DNA of 64,000 bases from Pseudomonas bubulae (GCF_037023725.1 NZ_CP146077.1:2579001-2643000); one strand, 5' to 3'; shown: positions 49,144-60,525, counted from the stretch's first letter. The notes: generated by a model not told the origin, from the letters alone. Made by a program: numbers and translations.

Positions 49144-49170
49144 TGGAAAATTCCAAATTTACCTGTAAAT
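49144..49170. promoter_or_regulatory. paired inverted repeats between megL and its Lrp-type regulator
   Basis: TGGAA-AA-TTCCA (49144-49155) is followed directly by ATTTA-CCTG-TAAAT (49157-49170) in an AT-rich stretch of the 124-base divergent gap. Tandem symmetrical AT-rich sites are what an Lrp-type octamer would bind. This is a prediction from sequence and position. Confidence 0.5.
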
Positions 49171-49221
49171 ACACCACTTACCAGAACAAAAAACCGCCAC
49201 GCTGACCGCTAGGGGCAAAAC

Positions 49222-49692
49222 ATGCCAAACGCTCTGGACAGAACCGATAAAGCCTTGCTTTGCGCACTGCAGGGCAATGCCCGACTTACCGTTGCAGAGT
49301 TGGCCGAGAGTGTCTCACTGACCACCTCGCCGTGTTGGCGACGGGTCAAAATGCTGGAAGAGAGCGGGATCATTACGGGCTATCAGGCGGTTCTTTCGCC
49401 AAAGGAACTGGGATACGGGGTCACGGCGTTTGTCAGCATCATGATGGCCTCTCACTCGCAAGAACTGGCCAGAAGCTTTGAACAACGGTTATTGGAAATT
49501 CCCGAAATCGTCGCGTGTCACAACGTGTCGGGTCGTTACGACTTTTTATTGGAAGTCGTGGCCAGGGATCTTGAATCCTTTGGCGAATTTGCCCGTGAAG
49601 TCCTGCAGACATTGCCCGCGGTCAAAGAGATTTACTCGAGTTTTTCGTATAAGTCGGTCAAGCCAAGGCGAGAGGTGCCTGTTGAAGGTTGA
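49222..49692 (+). CDS. Lrp/AsnC-type regulator, MdeR-like
   Basis: The 156-residue protein has the Lrp start (LDRTDKALLCALQGNARLTV) and winged helix-turn-helix (VAELAESVSLTTSPCWRRVK). A RAM ligand domain follows (PEIVACHNVSGRYDFLLEVV). It is divergent from the methionine gamma-lyase gene, matching MdeR of P. putida, which activates methionine breakdown. It probably responds to methionine or a related amino acid. Confidence 0.88.
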   Translation: MPNALDRTDKALLCALQGNARLTVAELAESVSLTTSPCWRRVKMLEESGIITGYQAVLSPKELGYGVTAFVSIMMASHSQELARSFEQRLLEIPEIVACHNVSGRYDFLLEVVARDLESFGEFAREVLQTLPAVKEIYSSFSYKSVKPRREVPVEG

Positions 49693-49862
49693 GTGCATCA
49701 AGGGTGCATTCAAGTCTTATCTGTAAAATAACTTTTCGATGAGTTGTAAGTGTTTTCTTTGAGTAGAGTAGTTCTGGCCTGATTACTCTTTTGGTGACGG
49801 CAGGTGCGTGTTTTAAGTGCTTGGCTTTTACTTTTAATTACATTGATTAAGAGTAAATCCCC

Positions 49863-50543
49863 ATGTTGAACCGCGAAGTAATGCTCCAGCTGTTCCCCAA
49901 AAGTACGGCCTGCGTCGATCTGTATTTGCCCCTTGTGCAGGCCGTTAGCCGTCAAGTGTTGATCAATACCCCCCGACGCCTTGCTGCATTTCTAGCTCAG
50001 GTAGGCCATGAAAGTGCAGGGTTCACGGTACTTGTCGAAAACCTTAATTACAGTGCCGGTGGCCTCGCGGCCACCTGGGGCTCCCGCTTTGCGCAGAAGG
50101 ATGGCGAAGGTCAATACATTACCGTAACGGACGGCAATCGCTCCCGGCGCGTACCCAATGCTGACGCGCTTATGCTTCAGCGCCGGCCGCAGGCAATTGC
50201 AAACCGGGTCTACAGCAACCGCCTGGGCAATGGCTCAGAGGCGTCGGGGGAAGGCTGGTTATATCGGGGCAGGGGATTGATTCAAGTCACCGGTAAAACA
50301 AACTACTGCCAGTGCAGCCAGGGGTTGTTCGGGGATGAGCGCTTGCTCACCAGCCCGCAACTGCTGCAAGAGTGGCAATGGGCAGTGGCGTCGGCGGGCT
50401 GGTACTGGAACTCGCGCAGTATAAATACCCTGGCAGACGGGGAGGATTTCGAACGCGTGACAAGGGCTATCAATGGTGGTCTCAATGGTCACGCCCAGCG
50501 TGCGGCGCTATACCGCAAGGCACTGGTTTTATTGCACGCCTGA
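49863..50543 (+). CDS. GH19 chitinase/lysozyme-like protein
   Basis: The 226-residue protein shows the GH19 endolysin pattern: FLAQVGHESAGFTVLVENLN with the catalytic Glu, RVYSNRLGNGSEASGEGWLY, RGRGLIQVTGKTNY and TRAINGGLNGHAQRAALYRK. Phage-type GH19 enzymes cut peptidoglycan between N-acetylmuramate and N-acetylglucosamine. No signal peptide and no holin or spanin gene are adjacent, so it is a lone lysozyme gene. It may be a domesticated phage endolysin or part of a secretion-linked toxin set elsewhere. Confidence 0.85.
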   Translation: MLNREVMLQLFPKSTACVDLYLPLVQAVSRQVLINTPRRLAAFLAQVGHESAGFTVLVENLNYSAGGLAATWGSRFAQKDGEGQYITVTDGNRSRRVPNADALMLQRRPQAIANRVYSNRLGNGSEASGEGWLYRGRGLIQVTGKTNYCQCSQGLFGDERLLTSPQLLQEWQWAVASAGWYWNSRSINTLADGEDFERVTRAINGGLNGHAQRAALYRKALVLLHA

Positions 50544-50608
50544 GCGGTTCAATCAGGCCATAATGCCCGCGCAGTTTGTTCGCAGCCATCAGGAGCCATA
50601 GATCAGTG

Positions 50609-51142
50609 ATGTTCGAGATAAAGCCGATTAACCCCGAGACATATCGTCAGCAAACTCGCCGCAGTACGCTGTATATCGCGTTGACGTTTGTCTTGCTGGC
50701 GCTGCTGTTGTCAGGTGTGCTGGTCATGGTTTTGGGTGTCGCCGGTGGCGACAATTTTCGCCTGAATCTGGCCGGGGTCATTGTTGCCCTGATCACGACC
50801 TTCCTGCTGGTGCGCTACCTGTTCTGGTCTCAACCCTGGATGGCGCCCGCAGTCTACGGCTGGCAACTCAAGCGTAGCCTGATGAAGGTCACCAATGTCA
50901 TGCATCACGTAACGGCGGGAGTCATGGCGGGGGATGTGGCGGCGATGAAGCTGCTGCGCTTCTATCATCTGGGCGTGACCCAGATGTACCAGCTGGACGC
51001 CAATTCCAGCGCGTTAAGCCAAATGGTTCGCGAGATCGATTTGCACAAGGCACGTCTTGAAGCACTGGGCATCGACACCGGGCAGACCCGGCTCGATCCG
51101 CAGTGGATTGATGCGGTGAAAAAGTTTGCGCCGCTGAAGTAA
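50609..51142 (+). CDS. DUF3087 family membrane protein
   Basis: A 177-residue protein (MFEIKPINPETYRQQTRRST...) with two membrane helices (LYIALTFVLLALLLSGVLVM and GVIVALITTFLLVRYLFW). A long cytoplasmic helical tail follows (MKLLRFYHLGVTQMYQLDAN). It matches the DUF3087 pattern; the function of that family is unknown. A GTG one codon upstream of the ATG is possible. Confidence 0.75.
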   Translation: MFEIKPINPETYRQQTRRSTLYIALTFVLLALLLSGVLVMVLGVAGGDNFRLNLAGVIVALITTFLLVRYLFWSQPWMAPAVYGWQLKRSLMKVTNVMHHVTAGVMAGDVAAMKLLRFYHLGVTQMYQLDANSSALSQMVREIDLHKARLEALGIDTGQTRLDPQWIDAVKKFAPLK

Positions 51143-51170
51143 TGCTGCTCACCGGACCTGCTGTGTTTGT

Positions 51171-51268
51171 GTGGGAGCGAGCCTGCTCGCGAAGTTCGTA
51201 AGTGATAGCCTGTTTTTACGGGATAAATGCGACGATCTGGAGCTCTTCGCGAGCAGGCTCGCTCCCAC
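51171..51268. repeat. inverted REP pair with long spacer
   Basis: GTGGGAGCGAGCCTGCTCGC starts a 23-base arm (51171-51193) repeated in reverse at 51246-51268, separated by 52 bases. This is a REPIN-like arrangement between convergent genes. Confidence 0.9.
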
Positions 51269-51299
51269 CGTCGGGGCATGCGAGCCTTATGGGTGGGGT

Positions 51300-52673
51300 T
51301 CAGCTTACGACGCGATAGCACGGCTCATAGGCCGCACCGCCTGGCAGTTTCATACGATGCTGCTCAACAAATGCCTGCAGCAGTTTGTCCAGAGGTTTCA
51401 TCACGGCAGCGTCACCGTGGATCTCGTAAGGCCCGTATTGCTCGATCAGATGGATGCCTTTCTCTTTTACGTTACCCGACACAATCCCGGAGAAGGCCTG
51501 ACGCAGGTTGATGGCCAATTCATGTGCTGGCATGTCGCTGCGCAGTTTCAGGCTGGCCATGTTGGCGTGGGTCGGGTCGAACGGGCGCTGAAAGCCTTCG
51601 TCGATTTTCAGTAACCAGTTGAAGTGGAAAGCGTCGTTGCGCTCGCGGCGGAATTGTTTAACCGCCTTGAGCCCGGCGGTCATATGACGGGCCACTTCGG
51701 CCGGGTTGTCGATGATGATCTGATACTGCTGTTGCGCTTCTTCACCCAGGGTAGCGCCGACAAACTCATGCAGTTGCTGCAGATAGGGTTCGGCTTCCTT
51801 GGGGCCGGTCAGGACAACCGGGAACGGCACATCTTTGTTCTCCGGGTGCATCAGAATGCCCAGCAGGTACAGGAATTCTTCTGCCGTGCCAGCACCGCCC
51901 GGGAAGATAATCACCCCGTGACCGACCCGCACAAAGGCCTCAAGACGCTTTTCGATATCCGGCAGAATGACCAGTTCATTGACGATGGGATTCGGCGCTT
52001 CGGCAGCAATGATGCCCGGCTCGGTCAGGCCCAGATAGCGGCCACCGGTCAGACGTTGTTTGGCGTGGGAAATGGTGGCGCCCTTCATTGGCCCTTTCAT
52101 CACACCGGGACCGCAGCCGGTACAGATATCCAGGCTGCGCAGGCCCAGTTCGTGGCCGACCTTTTTGGTGTATTTGTACTCTTCGGTATTGATGGAGTGG
52201 CCACCCCAGCACACCACGATTTTCGGTTCGACGCCCGGGCGCAACGTGCGGGCATTGCGCAGCAAGTGGAACACGTAGTCGGTGATGCCCGCCGAGCTGC
52301 TCAGGTCAATGCGTGGGCTGTCCAGGCCGCTCTGGGTGTAGACGATGTCGCGCAGGGCGCTGAAGAGCATTTCACGGGTACTGGCGATCATTTCGCCATC
52401 GACAAATGCATCGGCAGGGGCGTTGAGCAGTTCAAGCCGCACGCCGCGGTCTTGCTGGTGAATCCGCACCTCGAAGTCCTGATAGGCCTCAAGGATGGTC
52501 TTGGCGTTATCGACGTGAGCGCCGGTGTTGAGGATAGCCAGTACGCACTGGCGGAAAAGCGTGTAGCTGGTGCCTGAGCCAACCTCGCTCAGCTGTTGTA
52601 CTTCACGTTGGGAAAGTGTTTCCAGGCTGCCTTTCGGGCTGACCGAGGCGTTGATGACTTGTCTTTGGACCAT
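51300..52673 (-). CDS. ppnN: pyrimidine/purine nucleotide 5'-monophosphate nucleosidase
   Basis: The 457-residue protein follows PpnN (YgdH): MVQRQVINASVSPKGSLETL at the N-terminus, a LOG-type core with VCWGGHSINTEEYKYTKKVG, ICTGCGPGVMKGPMKGATIS and the PGGAGTAEEFLYLLGILMHP motif, and a C-terminal domain. PpnN splits nucleoside monophosphates into base and ribose-5-phosphate and is activated by (p)ppGpp in E. coli. Length and motifs are normal. It is a single-gene unit. Confidence 0.93.
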   Translation of the reverse strand: MVQRQVINASVSPKGSLETLSQREVQQLSEVGSGTSYTLFRQCVLAILNTGAHVDNAKTILEAYQDFEVRIHQQDRGVRLELLNAPADAFVDGEMIASTREMLFSALRDIVYTQSGLDSPRIDLSSSAGITDYVFHLLRNARTLRPGVEPKIVVCWGGHSINTEEYKYTKKVGHELGLRSLDICTGCGPGVMKGPMKGATISHAKQRLTGGRYLGLTEPGIIAAEAPNPIVNELVILPDIEKRLEAFVRVGHGVIIFPGGAGTAEEFLYLLGILMHPENKDVPFPVVLTGPKEAEPYLQQLHEFVGATLGEEAQQQYQIIIDNPAEVARHMTAGLKAVKQFRRERNDAFHFNWLLKIDEGFQRPFDPTHANMASLKLRSDMPAHELAINLRQAFSGIVSGNVKEKGIHLIEQYGPYEIHGDAAVMKPLDKLLQAFVEQHRMKLPGGAAYEPCYRVVS

Positions 52674-52907
52674 TGCGAGCTTCCTTGAGCGGGGTCGAAA
52701 AATTGCTTGGCGCAGCTTTTGAATTCATGTCATCAGTGCGAGCGAGGCGTCCCGACTCTTGCGTCTTTGGATTGCATTTCTGTAAGCATAGTAGCCTTGG
52801 TCCTGTAATTAAAAGAGCCGCAGTTAACTCCAGTTACAGTACCAGCAGTGAGCACGGCAGCGATAAGGTAACCTCGCAAGTTACTGAAACAGAAAAAGGA
52901 CTGGCAG

Positions 52908-53228
52908 ATGATCATCACCACCACACACAGCATTGACGGCAGAAAAGCCACTGAATACCTGGGGATTGTCAGTGCCGAATCGGTTCACGGCATCAATGTG
53001 GTACGAGATTTTTTTACCGGAGTACGCGACTTTTTTGGTGGGCGCTCTCAGACGCTGGAGCGAGCACTGAAAGAAGCGCGAGCAGAGGTCACGGACGAAA
53101 TTCGAGACAGGGCCAAAGCCATGGGAGCGGATGCGATTATGGGGCTGGGGTTTGAAATCAGCATGCCGTCAGGGCGTGGCGGCATGCTGGTGGTGTTTGC
53201 CACGGGCACGGCTGTGCGCTTGAACTGA
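52908..53228 (+). CDS. YbjQ/UPF0145 family protein
   Basis: The 106-residue protein (MIITTTHSIDGRKATEYLGI...) has the YbjQ pattern: GIVSAESVHGINVVRDFFTG, RSQTLERALKEARAEVTDEI and AKAMGADAIMGLGFEISMP. The fold is a small beta-rich pentamer; a metal-binding role was proposed but is not established. The last part (GGMLVVFATGTAVRLN) completes the domain, so the gene is full length. Confidence 0.88.
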   Translation: MIITTTHSIDGRKATEYLGIVSAESVHGINVVRDFFTGVRDFFGGRSQTLERALKEARAEVTDEIRDRAKAMGADAIMGLGFEISMPSGRGGMLVVFATGTAVRLN

Positions 53229-53237
53229 GGCACCAGG

Positions 53238-53262
53238 ATTCGACCGCACAGGGCGGTCGAAT
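53238..53262. terminator. hairpin between convergent genes
   Basis: ATTCGACCGC and GCGGTCGAAT form a perfect ten-base stem around ACAGG, ten bases after one stop and 13 before the other. It has little T tract, so it may block read-through or stabilise both mRNA ends. Confidence 0.65.
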
Positions 53263-53274
53263 GGGCTTTACGAA

Positions 53275-53820
53275 TTAAACCGTTTTCGCCAAAGGTACGC
53301 CTGCAGTGGTTTTGGACAGCGCGTCCTGCAGTTTTTGCTCTTGTTCCGGGGACAGGGAGGTACGCAGGACCTTGCCCTTGAAGTCCGAGTCTTCCAGTTC
53401 CTTCAGCACTTTTTCCGGCTGGAATTTGCGCAGCAGAACGAACAGGGCCGAGGAATCATTCGGAATGGTCTCGCTCAATGACTTGATGAAATCATCATCG
53501 ATCCCGTAATCGCTCAATGAGCCCGACAAAGCGCCGGTACCGGCACCCAGTGCGCCGCCGATGGCAAAGCCTGCCAGCGGGTTGAGAAACAGCAGCCCGA
53601 CCAGTGCGCCCCACAGGCCGCCGGTGACCAGGCCTGAAGTAGCCCCGATCGCTGTCAGGTTAACGCTTTGCTTGATATGGATCTTGCCTTCGGCATTACG
53701 CACCACAATCACCGCATCTTCCAGCTCGACCAGATGCTCCTTGCTCAGCGAAACCATCTTGGTGAGGGCACGATCTGCTTTTTCGGTGTCTGAAAATCCC
53801 ACTACGATTAAATCGGACAT
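53275..53820 (-). CDS. DUF1269 family membrane protein
   Basis: From the ATG at 53820 the protein has 181 residues (MSDLIVVGFSDTEKADRALT...). A glycine-rich hydrophobic middle (GATSGLVTGGLWGALVGLLF then FAIGGALGAGTGALSGSL) is followed by a charged C-terminus. This is the DUF1269 layout: a small membrane-inserted protein common in bacteria with unknown function, often among stress genes. Confidence 0.85.
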   Translation of the reverse strand: MSDLIVVGFSDTEKADRALTKMVSLSKEHLVELEDAVIVVRNAEGKIHIKQSVNLTAIGATSGLVTGGLWGALVGLLFLNPLAGFAIGGALGAGTGALSGSLSDYGIDDDFIKSLSETIPNDSSALFVLLRKFQPEKVLKELEDSDFKGKVLRTSLSPEQEQKLQDALSKTTAGVPLAKTV

Positions 53821-54117
53821 GTCTTTCATTCCTTGACGGTACAGGTCCAGCCCGGCGAAGGGCTGAAGGGTGGAGGGGTTTCTCAAGGCGGCACAATGCA
53901 AACACCCTGGCGCGCAGTGGTTCAGCTTTCTGGAGCCTGCTGCGAGGAATGAGCGTGGTCGCTAACCTTGAAACGGTCAAGTCGACGAGACATATCTCTT
54001 GATAAAGAGAGGGGTGCGGCAAGGGGATAATGCCGTGGCAGGTGCAGTGTGCAAATGATTTGAGGAGGGCTGGCTGAGCAGCCCTGACCTCAAGCCTTGG
54101 GCTGATACCTCACAGGC

Positions 54118-54312
54118 TTATGGCTGTTCGTTCTTTTCAGGTGCATTCAGGCCGGCCTGGATACGTTGGTAAATTTCTTCACGGTGAACGGCTACATCCT
54201 TCGGCGCATTGATGCCGATTCTGACCTGTTGTCCGCTGACACCTAAAATAGTGATCGTAATATCGTCACCGATGTTTATGCTTTCACCAACTTTGCGGGT
54301 GAGTATCAGCAT
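54118..54312 (-). CDS. csrA: carbon storage regulator CsrA/RsmA
   Basis: The 64-residue protein is a complete Csr[21 protein letters not shown], the RNA-contacting [19 protein letters not shown] and a short polar tail. AAGGAG lies seven bases upstream. Pseudomonads carry several csrA/rsm paralogues; this one stands alone, without lysC or alaS upstream as for the main E. coli copy, so which paralogue it is cannot be told. CsrA binds GGA motifs in mRNA leaders to control secretion, biofilm and metabolism. Confidence 0.95.
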   Translation of the reverse strand: MLILTRKVGESINIGDDITITILGVSGQQVRIGINAPKDVAVHREEIYQRIQAGLNAPEKNEQP

Positions 54313-54563
54313 TTTTTTCTCCTTGATGGCTTTGTAAGGCACGTCTCTGAGACGGTGCGGCTTCGGTCATGACTACAGAATACTGCTAAGTACGTATTAT
54401 TGCGCCGCTCATTACAGACGACATGGCCAGAGGTTTAATTCCCTTTACGGGGAAAATTCTCGCGCATAAGCCTTAAATTGGGGCACTTTGGATTTGTTCA
54501 AGGAGAGCAAGGCCGCTGCCCCAGTGATAAAATCTACCCATTCAAACAGACAGGGGAAACGCA

Positions 54564-54920
54564 GTGCGTATAGTCATCGTGATGACAGCAATATTGGCCT
54601 TGACGGCTTGCGGTCAGGAGTCTAACGATAAAATCCAGCGGGCTAAAGCAGCTTCTGAAGCAACGATGGCCCAGGCCCCTGTTGCTCACTGGGCTTTGGA
54701 GATCACTGAAGGCCAGAGAGCGACCATTCCGGACACGACCGGCAGGCTTCTTGACAACGGTTTTACTCCTTACATTTACGAGAGTGGCGGGGTTCAGCAC
54801 TTCCTGATCGGACCATTCACCACCCAGGCTCAAGCGCTTGAGGCCCAGCAAAAGATGAAACTCAAGCCCAAGCTGGACGGTATTGAAACCAACGTGATCG
54901 AACTGCCCGCCGCGAAATAG
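54564..54920 (+). CDS. SPOR-like small lipoprotein
   Basis: The GTG start with GGGGAAA upstream gives a 118-residue lipoprotein (signal MRIVIVMTAILALTAC). The C-terminal part (LLDNGFTPYIYESGGVQHFL and IGPFTTQAQALEAQQKMKLK) has the pattern of a SPOR domain, which binds septal peptidoglycan. The total length is short for SPOR proteins. The envelope location is well supported, the SPOR role moderately so. Confidence 0.7.
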   Translation: MRIVIVMTAILALTACGQESNDKIQRAKAASEATMAQAPVAHWALEITEGQRATIPDTTGRLLDNGFTPYIYESGGVQHFLIGPFTTQAQALEAQQKMKLKPKLDGIETNVIELPAAK

Positions 54921-55042
54921 TCTGATACAGCGTCGGGTACCCGCCTGAGCTTAGCTGCCGCTGGCGTTATTCGACGCTTTGTGCAGGAAATATTTGTTCA
55001 CTCGGCGCACATCAGAGCAACACGACGGCAAGGGCCATCGCC

Positions 55043-55663
55043 ATGAGCAATCACAAGATCGAAATTCGACGCAGCAATGTCGAAAAAATCCTTCTGGGGG
55101 CTGAAAAGGTTTTTGCCGAAAAAGGCTTTGCCGGTACGGCGATGGCGGACATTGCGGCGCAAGTCCAGTTGCCACGTTCCAACCTGCATTACTACTTCAG
55201 CACCAAGACGGATCTTTACAGCGCGGTATTGCTGGGGTTGCTGGAAGTGTGGAAACAGGATGCGCTGTGTTTCGAGACCTACGACGATCCTCGTCTGGTA
55301 TTGAGCAGTTACATTCGTGCCAAAATGCACCACTCACGTACCCGGCCCCATGGCTCCAAAGTCTGGGCCAATGAAATGATCCATGGCGCCCCGACCCTGG
55401 GTCTTGCGCTTGATGCCAGTTTGTATGACTGGGCCAAGATCAAGGAGGCGAAAATTCGCCAATGGGTGCAAGACAAGCGAATCCTGCCTGTTGAGCCGTC
55501 CAGCCTGCTGTATATGATCTGGGCATCAACTCAGCATTACGCTGACTTTGACCATCAAGTGATGATCATCAACGATCACCAGCCGTTGTCCGATATCCAG
55601 TTTGAACGTGCGGTGCAGACCGTCACCAGCGTGATCCTGCGCGGGATCGGGCTGGAGCCGTAA
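55043..55663 (+). CDS. RutR-like TetR regulator of pyrimidine breakdown
   Basis: This 206-residue protein has a TetR helix-turn-helix (FAGTAMADIAAQVQLPRSNL, then HYYFSTKTDLYSAVL) and a YcdC/RutR-type C-terminal domain. That domain includes RTRPHGSKVWANEMIHGAPT and MIWASTQHYADFDHQVMII. RutR senses uracil or thymine. The gene lies next to the reductive pyrimidine pathway genes, which supports a matching role. The exact operator in this window was not identified. Confidence 0.85.
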   Translation: MSNHKIEIRRSNVEKILLGAEKVFAEKGFAGTAMADIAAQVQLPRSNLHYYFSTKTDLYSAVLLGLLEVWKQDALCFETYDDPRLVLSSYIRAKMHHSRTRPHGSKVWANEMIHGAPTLGLALDASLYDWAKIKEAKIRQWVQDKRILPVEPSSLLYMIWASTQHYADFDHQVMIINDHQPLSDIQFERAVQTVTSVILRGIGLEP

Positions 55664-55683
55664 GCAACCCTGCTTATCGATCG

Positions 55684-55770
55684 TGTGGGAGCGGGCTTGC
55701 TCGCGATGGCATCACCCCGGTGTACCTGACACACCGCATTGCCTGCATCGCGAGCAAGTCCGCTCCCACA
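55684..55770. repeat. inverted REP pair
   Basis: TGTGGGAGCGGGCTTGCTCG starts a 25-base arm (55684-55708) repeated in reverse, with one or two differences, at 55746-55770. It lies between the convergent regulator and preA genes and is the same family as the other REP pairs. Confidence 0.88.
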
Positions 55771-55778
55771 GGGTTGAT

Positions 55779-57053
55779 TTACGAAGCCACGCAGTACGGG
55801 TTACGTGGGTCGTGGTTCCAGTCCAGAAATGGCAGGCCATTGTTGTGTGGCACCATCTCGATACAGTCCTCCACCGGGCAGGTTATCTGGCACAGATTGC
55901 AACCCACACATTCATCGTCGATCACTTCATACCGATGTGTGCCGTCGGCCTGCTTCAAGCTGGCGATGGCCTGGTGCGAAGTATCTTCGCAGGCAATATG
56001 GCAGCGCCCGCAACCAATACAGGCGTCCTGATCGATCCTGGCGATAACCTGATAATTGATATCCAGATATTTCCAGTCAGTAGTATTGGCCACTGCACGG
56101 CCGGAAAAGTCCTCCAGGCTGGTATAGCCTTGACTGTCCATCCAACGCGACAAACCGTCTTTCATTTCTTCAACAATTCGAAATCCGTGAAGCATCGCTG
56201 CGGTGCATACCTGTACCGAGCCACAGCCCAGGGCAATAAACTCTGCAGCATCACGCCAACTGCCAATGCCGCCTATCCCGCTGATAGGCAAGCCTTTGGT
56301 CAGCGGGTCGCGGGCAATTTCCGCCACCATATTCAGGGCTATCGGCTTGACTGCCGAACCGCAATAGCCACCGTGGGTGCTCTGGCTGCCCACTACGGGT
56401 AGCGCCACCATGCGTTCAAGGTCGACACTGGTGATCGAGTTGATGGTGTTGATCAATGACACCGCATCGGCGCCGCCACGATGGGCCGCCCGGGCGCTAA
56501 GTCGCACATCGGTGATATTGGGCGTCAGTTTGACGATCACCGGCAATGAACAGTAGGTCTTGCACCAGCGTGTGACCATTTCCACGTACTCGGGCACCTG
56601 GCCCACGGCCGCGCCCATGCCGCGCTCCGGCATGCCGTGGGGGCATCCGAAATTCAGCTCGATGCCATCGGCACCGGTGGCCTCCACCAGTGGCAGGATG
56701 TATTTCCAGGACTCTTCTTCGCAGGGCACCATCAGCGACACGATAAGGGCCCGATCCGGCCAGTCCTTCTTGACCTGGGTGATCTCGCGCAAGTTGATTT
56801 CAAGGGAGCGATCGGTGATCAGCTCGATATTGTTGATGCCCATGACTTCGCGGTTGGGGCCGTAGTGTGCCGAGTAACGCGAGGACACGTTAACCGCGGC
56901 CGGGTCCTCACCCAGGGTTTTCCAGACCACGCCACCCCAGCCTGCCTCGTAGGCTCGTACCACGTTGTAGGCTTTGTCGGTAGGTGGCGCAGACGCCAGC
57001 CAGAACGGGTTGGGGGCCTTGATACCGGCGAAAACAATCGAGAGATCGGCCAT
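55779..57053 (-). CDS. preA: NAD-dependent dihydropyrimidine dehydrogenase subunit PreA
   Basis: The 424-residue protein has a dihydroorotate-dehydrogenase-like FMN barrel (FAGIKAPNPFWLASAPPTDK, GIELNFGCPHGMPERGMGAA with the active-site region, IGGIGSWRDAAEFIALG). Two C-terminal 4Fe-4S clusters follow (CIGCGRCHIACED and CVGCNLCQITCPVEDC). Together with PreT it reduces uracil and thymine to dihydro forms using NADH. It lies directly after preT with no gap. Confidence 0.95.
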   Translation of the reverse strand: MADLSIVFAGIKAPNPFWLASAPPTDKAYNVVRAYEAGWGGVVWKTLGEDPAAVNVSSRYSAHYGPNREVMGINNIELITDRSLEINLREITQVKKDWPDRALIVSLMVPCEEESWKYILPLVEATGADGIELNFGCPHGMPERGMGAAVGQVPEYVEMVTRWCKTYCSLPVIVKLTPNITDVRLSARAAHRGGADAVSLINTINSITSVDLERMVALPVVGSQSTHGGYCGSAVKPIALNMVAEIARDPLTKGLPISGIGGIGSWRDAAEFIALGCGSVQVCTAAMLHGFRIVEEMKDGLSRWMDSQGYTSLEDFSGRAVANTTDWKYLDINYQVIARIDQDACIGCGRCHIACEDTSHQAIASLKQADGTHRYEVIDDECVGCNLCQITCPVEDCIEMVPHNNGLPFLDWNHDPRNPYCVAS

Positions 57054-58421
57054 TTATGCAGCCTCCTGATCAAGCATGAGTTGGGCATGCATGGCTTCTG
57101 CGGCCAGCTTGCCGTGTTGCACGGCCTGTACGGTCAGGTCTTGCCCCAGAGAGGTGCAATCGCCTCCGGCATACACACCGGGAATATTGGTGCGCAGGTG
57201 TTCGTCTACTTCGATGCGATCGCCCGTGCGCTTGAGTGTTTGCGCCAGCGGATCGCTCAGGGCTGCATCATCAAAGGCCTGGCCTATGGCCTTGAACACC
57301 GCGTCTGCGGCCAGCTCGAAGGTTTCACCGGTGGTCACCAGGCGCCCGTCTTCCAGGCGTGTGCGGGCAAAGCGCATGCCGCGCACCTTGCCGGTGTTGT
57401 CCAGCAACACGCCCTGTGGCTGTGCCCAGGTCATTAGTCGCACCTGATTGGCCTTGGCAATGTCCTGCTCGTGCCCGGTGGCGCCCATGTCCTGCAGCCC
57501 GCGGCGATACACCAGATTCACTTCGCGAGCGCCAAGACGGGCCATTTGCACGGCCATATCGATCGCGGTGTTGCCAGCGCCCAGCACAATGCAGCGCTCG
57601 GCCAGGGGTAACCGGGTCAGGTCGTCGCTCTGGCGCAACTCGCGGATGTAGTCGGTGGCAGCCAGCAGCCCCGGAGCATTTTCATGGGGCAAACCCAGCT
57701 GGCGACTGGCAGCCAGACCCAGCCCGAGAAATACCGCATCGAATTGCTGGTGCAGTTCGCTCAGGCTCAGGTTGTCGCCCAAGCGCTGGCCGTGGCGCAC
57801 TTCAATGCCGCCAACCTGCAGGACGAAATCCACTTCGCGCTGGGCAAAATCGTCCACCAACTTGTATTTGGCAATCCCGTACTCGTTAAGCCCGCCGGAT
57901 TTCTCCCGCGCTTCGAAAATCACCACCTCATGCCCGTGCAGTGCCAGGCGATGGGCGCAAGCCAGCCCCGCAGGTCCGGCGCCGACCACCGCGATGCGTT
58001 TGCCGGTGGGCGCAGCACGCTTGAACGGATGCTCGCTGAACTGTGCATGATCGACCGCATAGCGCTGTAACAAACCGATCAGTACAGGCGCGCATTCCTG
58101 GCTGTTGTTGCGCACGCAGGCTTGCTCGCACAGTACCTCGGTAGGGCACACCCGGGCACAACTGCCGCCGAGGATATTGGCCGAAAGAATTTTCTGTGCT
58201 GCGCCCTGGATGTTTTCCTGTTGGATATTGCGAATAAACGACGGGATATCTATATCGCTGGGGCAGGCATTGACGCAGGGGGCGTCGTAGCAATACAGGC
58301 AACGTGAGCTTTCCAGCACGGCCTGGCGAGCATTGAGGGGCGGCGCCAGATCGGTAAAGTGGCTGGCCAGGACCTGCGCAGATTCATGGGGGTGGGGTAA
58401 ATGGTTCAAGGACTTGATCAC
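57054..58421 (-). CDS. preT: NAD-dependent dihydropyrimidine dehydrogenase subunit PreT
   Basis: A 455-residue flavoprotein resembling the small subunit of glutamate synthase. It has an N-terminal cysteine cluster domain (CLYCYDAPCVNACPSD, then ARVCPTEVLCEQACVRN), an FAD fold (RIAVVGAGPAGLACAHRLAL), an NAD fold (IVLGAGNTAIDMAVQM) and the closing FAD motif (GVYAGGDCTSLGQDL). It passes electrons from NADH to PreA. It is the first gene of the preT-preA unit and follows hydA by 58 bases on the same strand, so the three may be one operon. Confidence 0.95.
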   Translation of the reverse strand: MIKSLNHLPHPHESAQVLASHFTDLAPPLNARQAVLESSRCLYCYDAPCVNACPSDIDIPSFIRNIQQENIQGAAQKILSANILGGSCARVCPTEVLCEQACVRNNSQECAPVLIGLLQRYAVDHAQFSEHPFKRAAPTGKRIAVVGAGPAGLACAHRLALHGHEVVIFEAREKSGGLNEYGIAKYKLVDDFAQREVDFVLQVGGIEVRHGQRLGDNLSLSELHQQFDAVFLGLGLAASRQLGLPHENAPGLLAATDYIRELRQSDDLTRLPLAERCIVLGAGNTAIDMAVQMARLGAREVNLVYRRGLQDMGATGHEQDIAKANQVRLMTWAQPQGVLLDNTGKVRGMRFARTRLEDGRLVTTGETFELAADAVFKAIGQAFDDAALSDPLAQTLKRTGDRIEVDEHLRTNIPGVYAGGDCTSLGQDLTVQAVQHGKLAAEAMHAQLMLDQEAA

Positions 58422-58479
58422 GGTGCTTACCTCAGGGGTGAGGAGATCTTTGTGCCTCTGTCGGGCAGTGTTTTTATGC

Positions 58480-60525
<2,046 letters not shown>

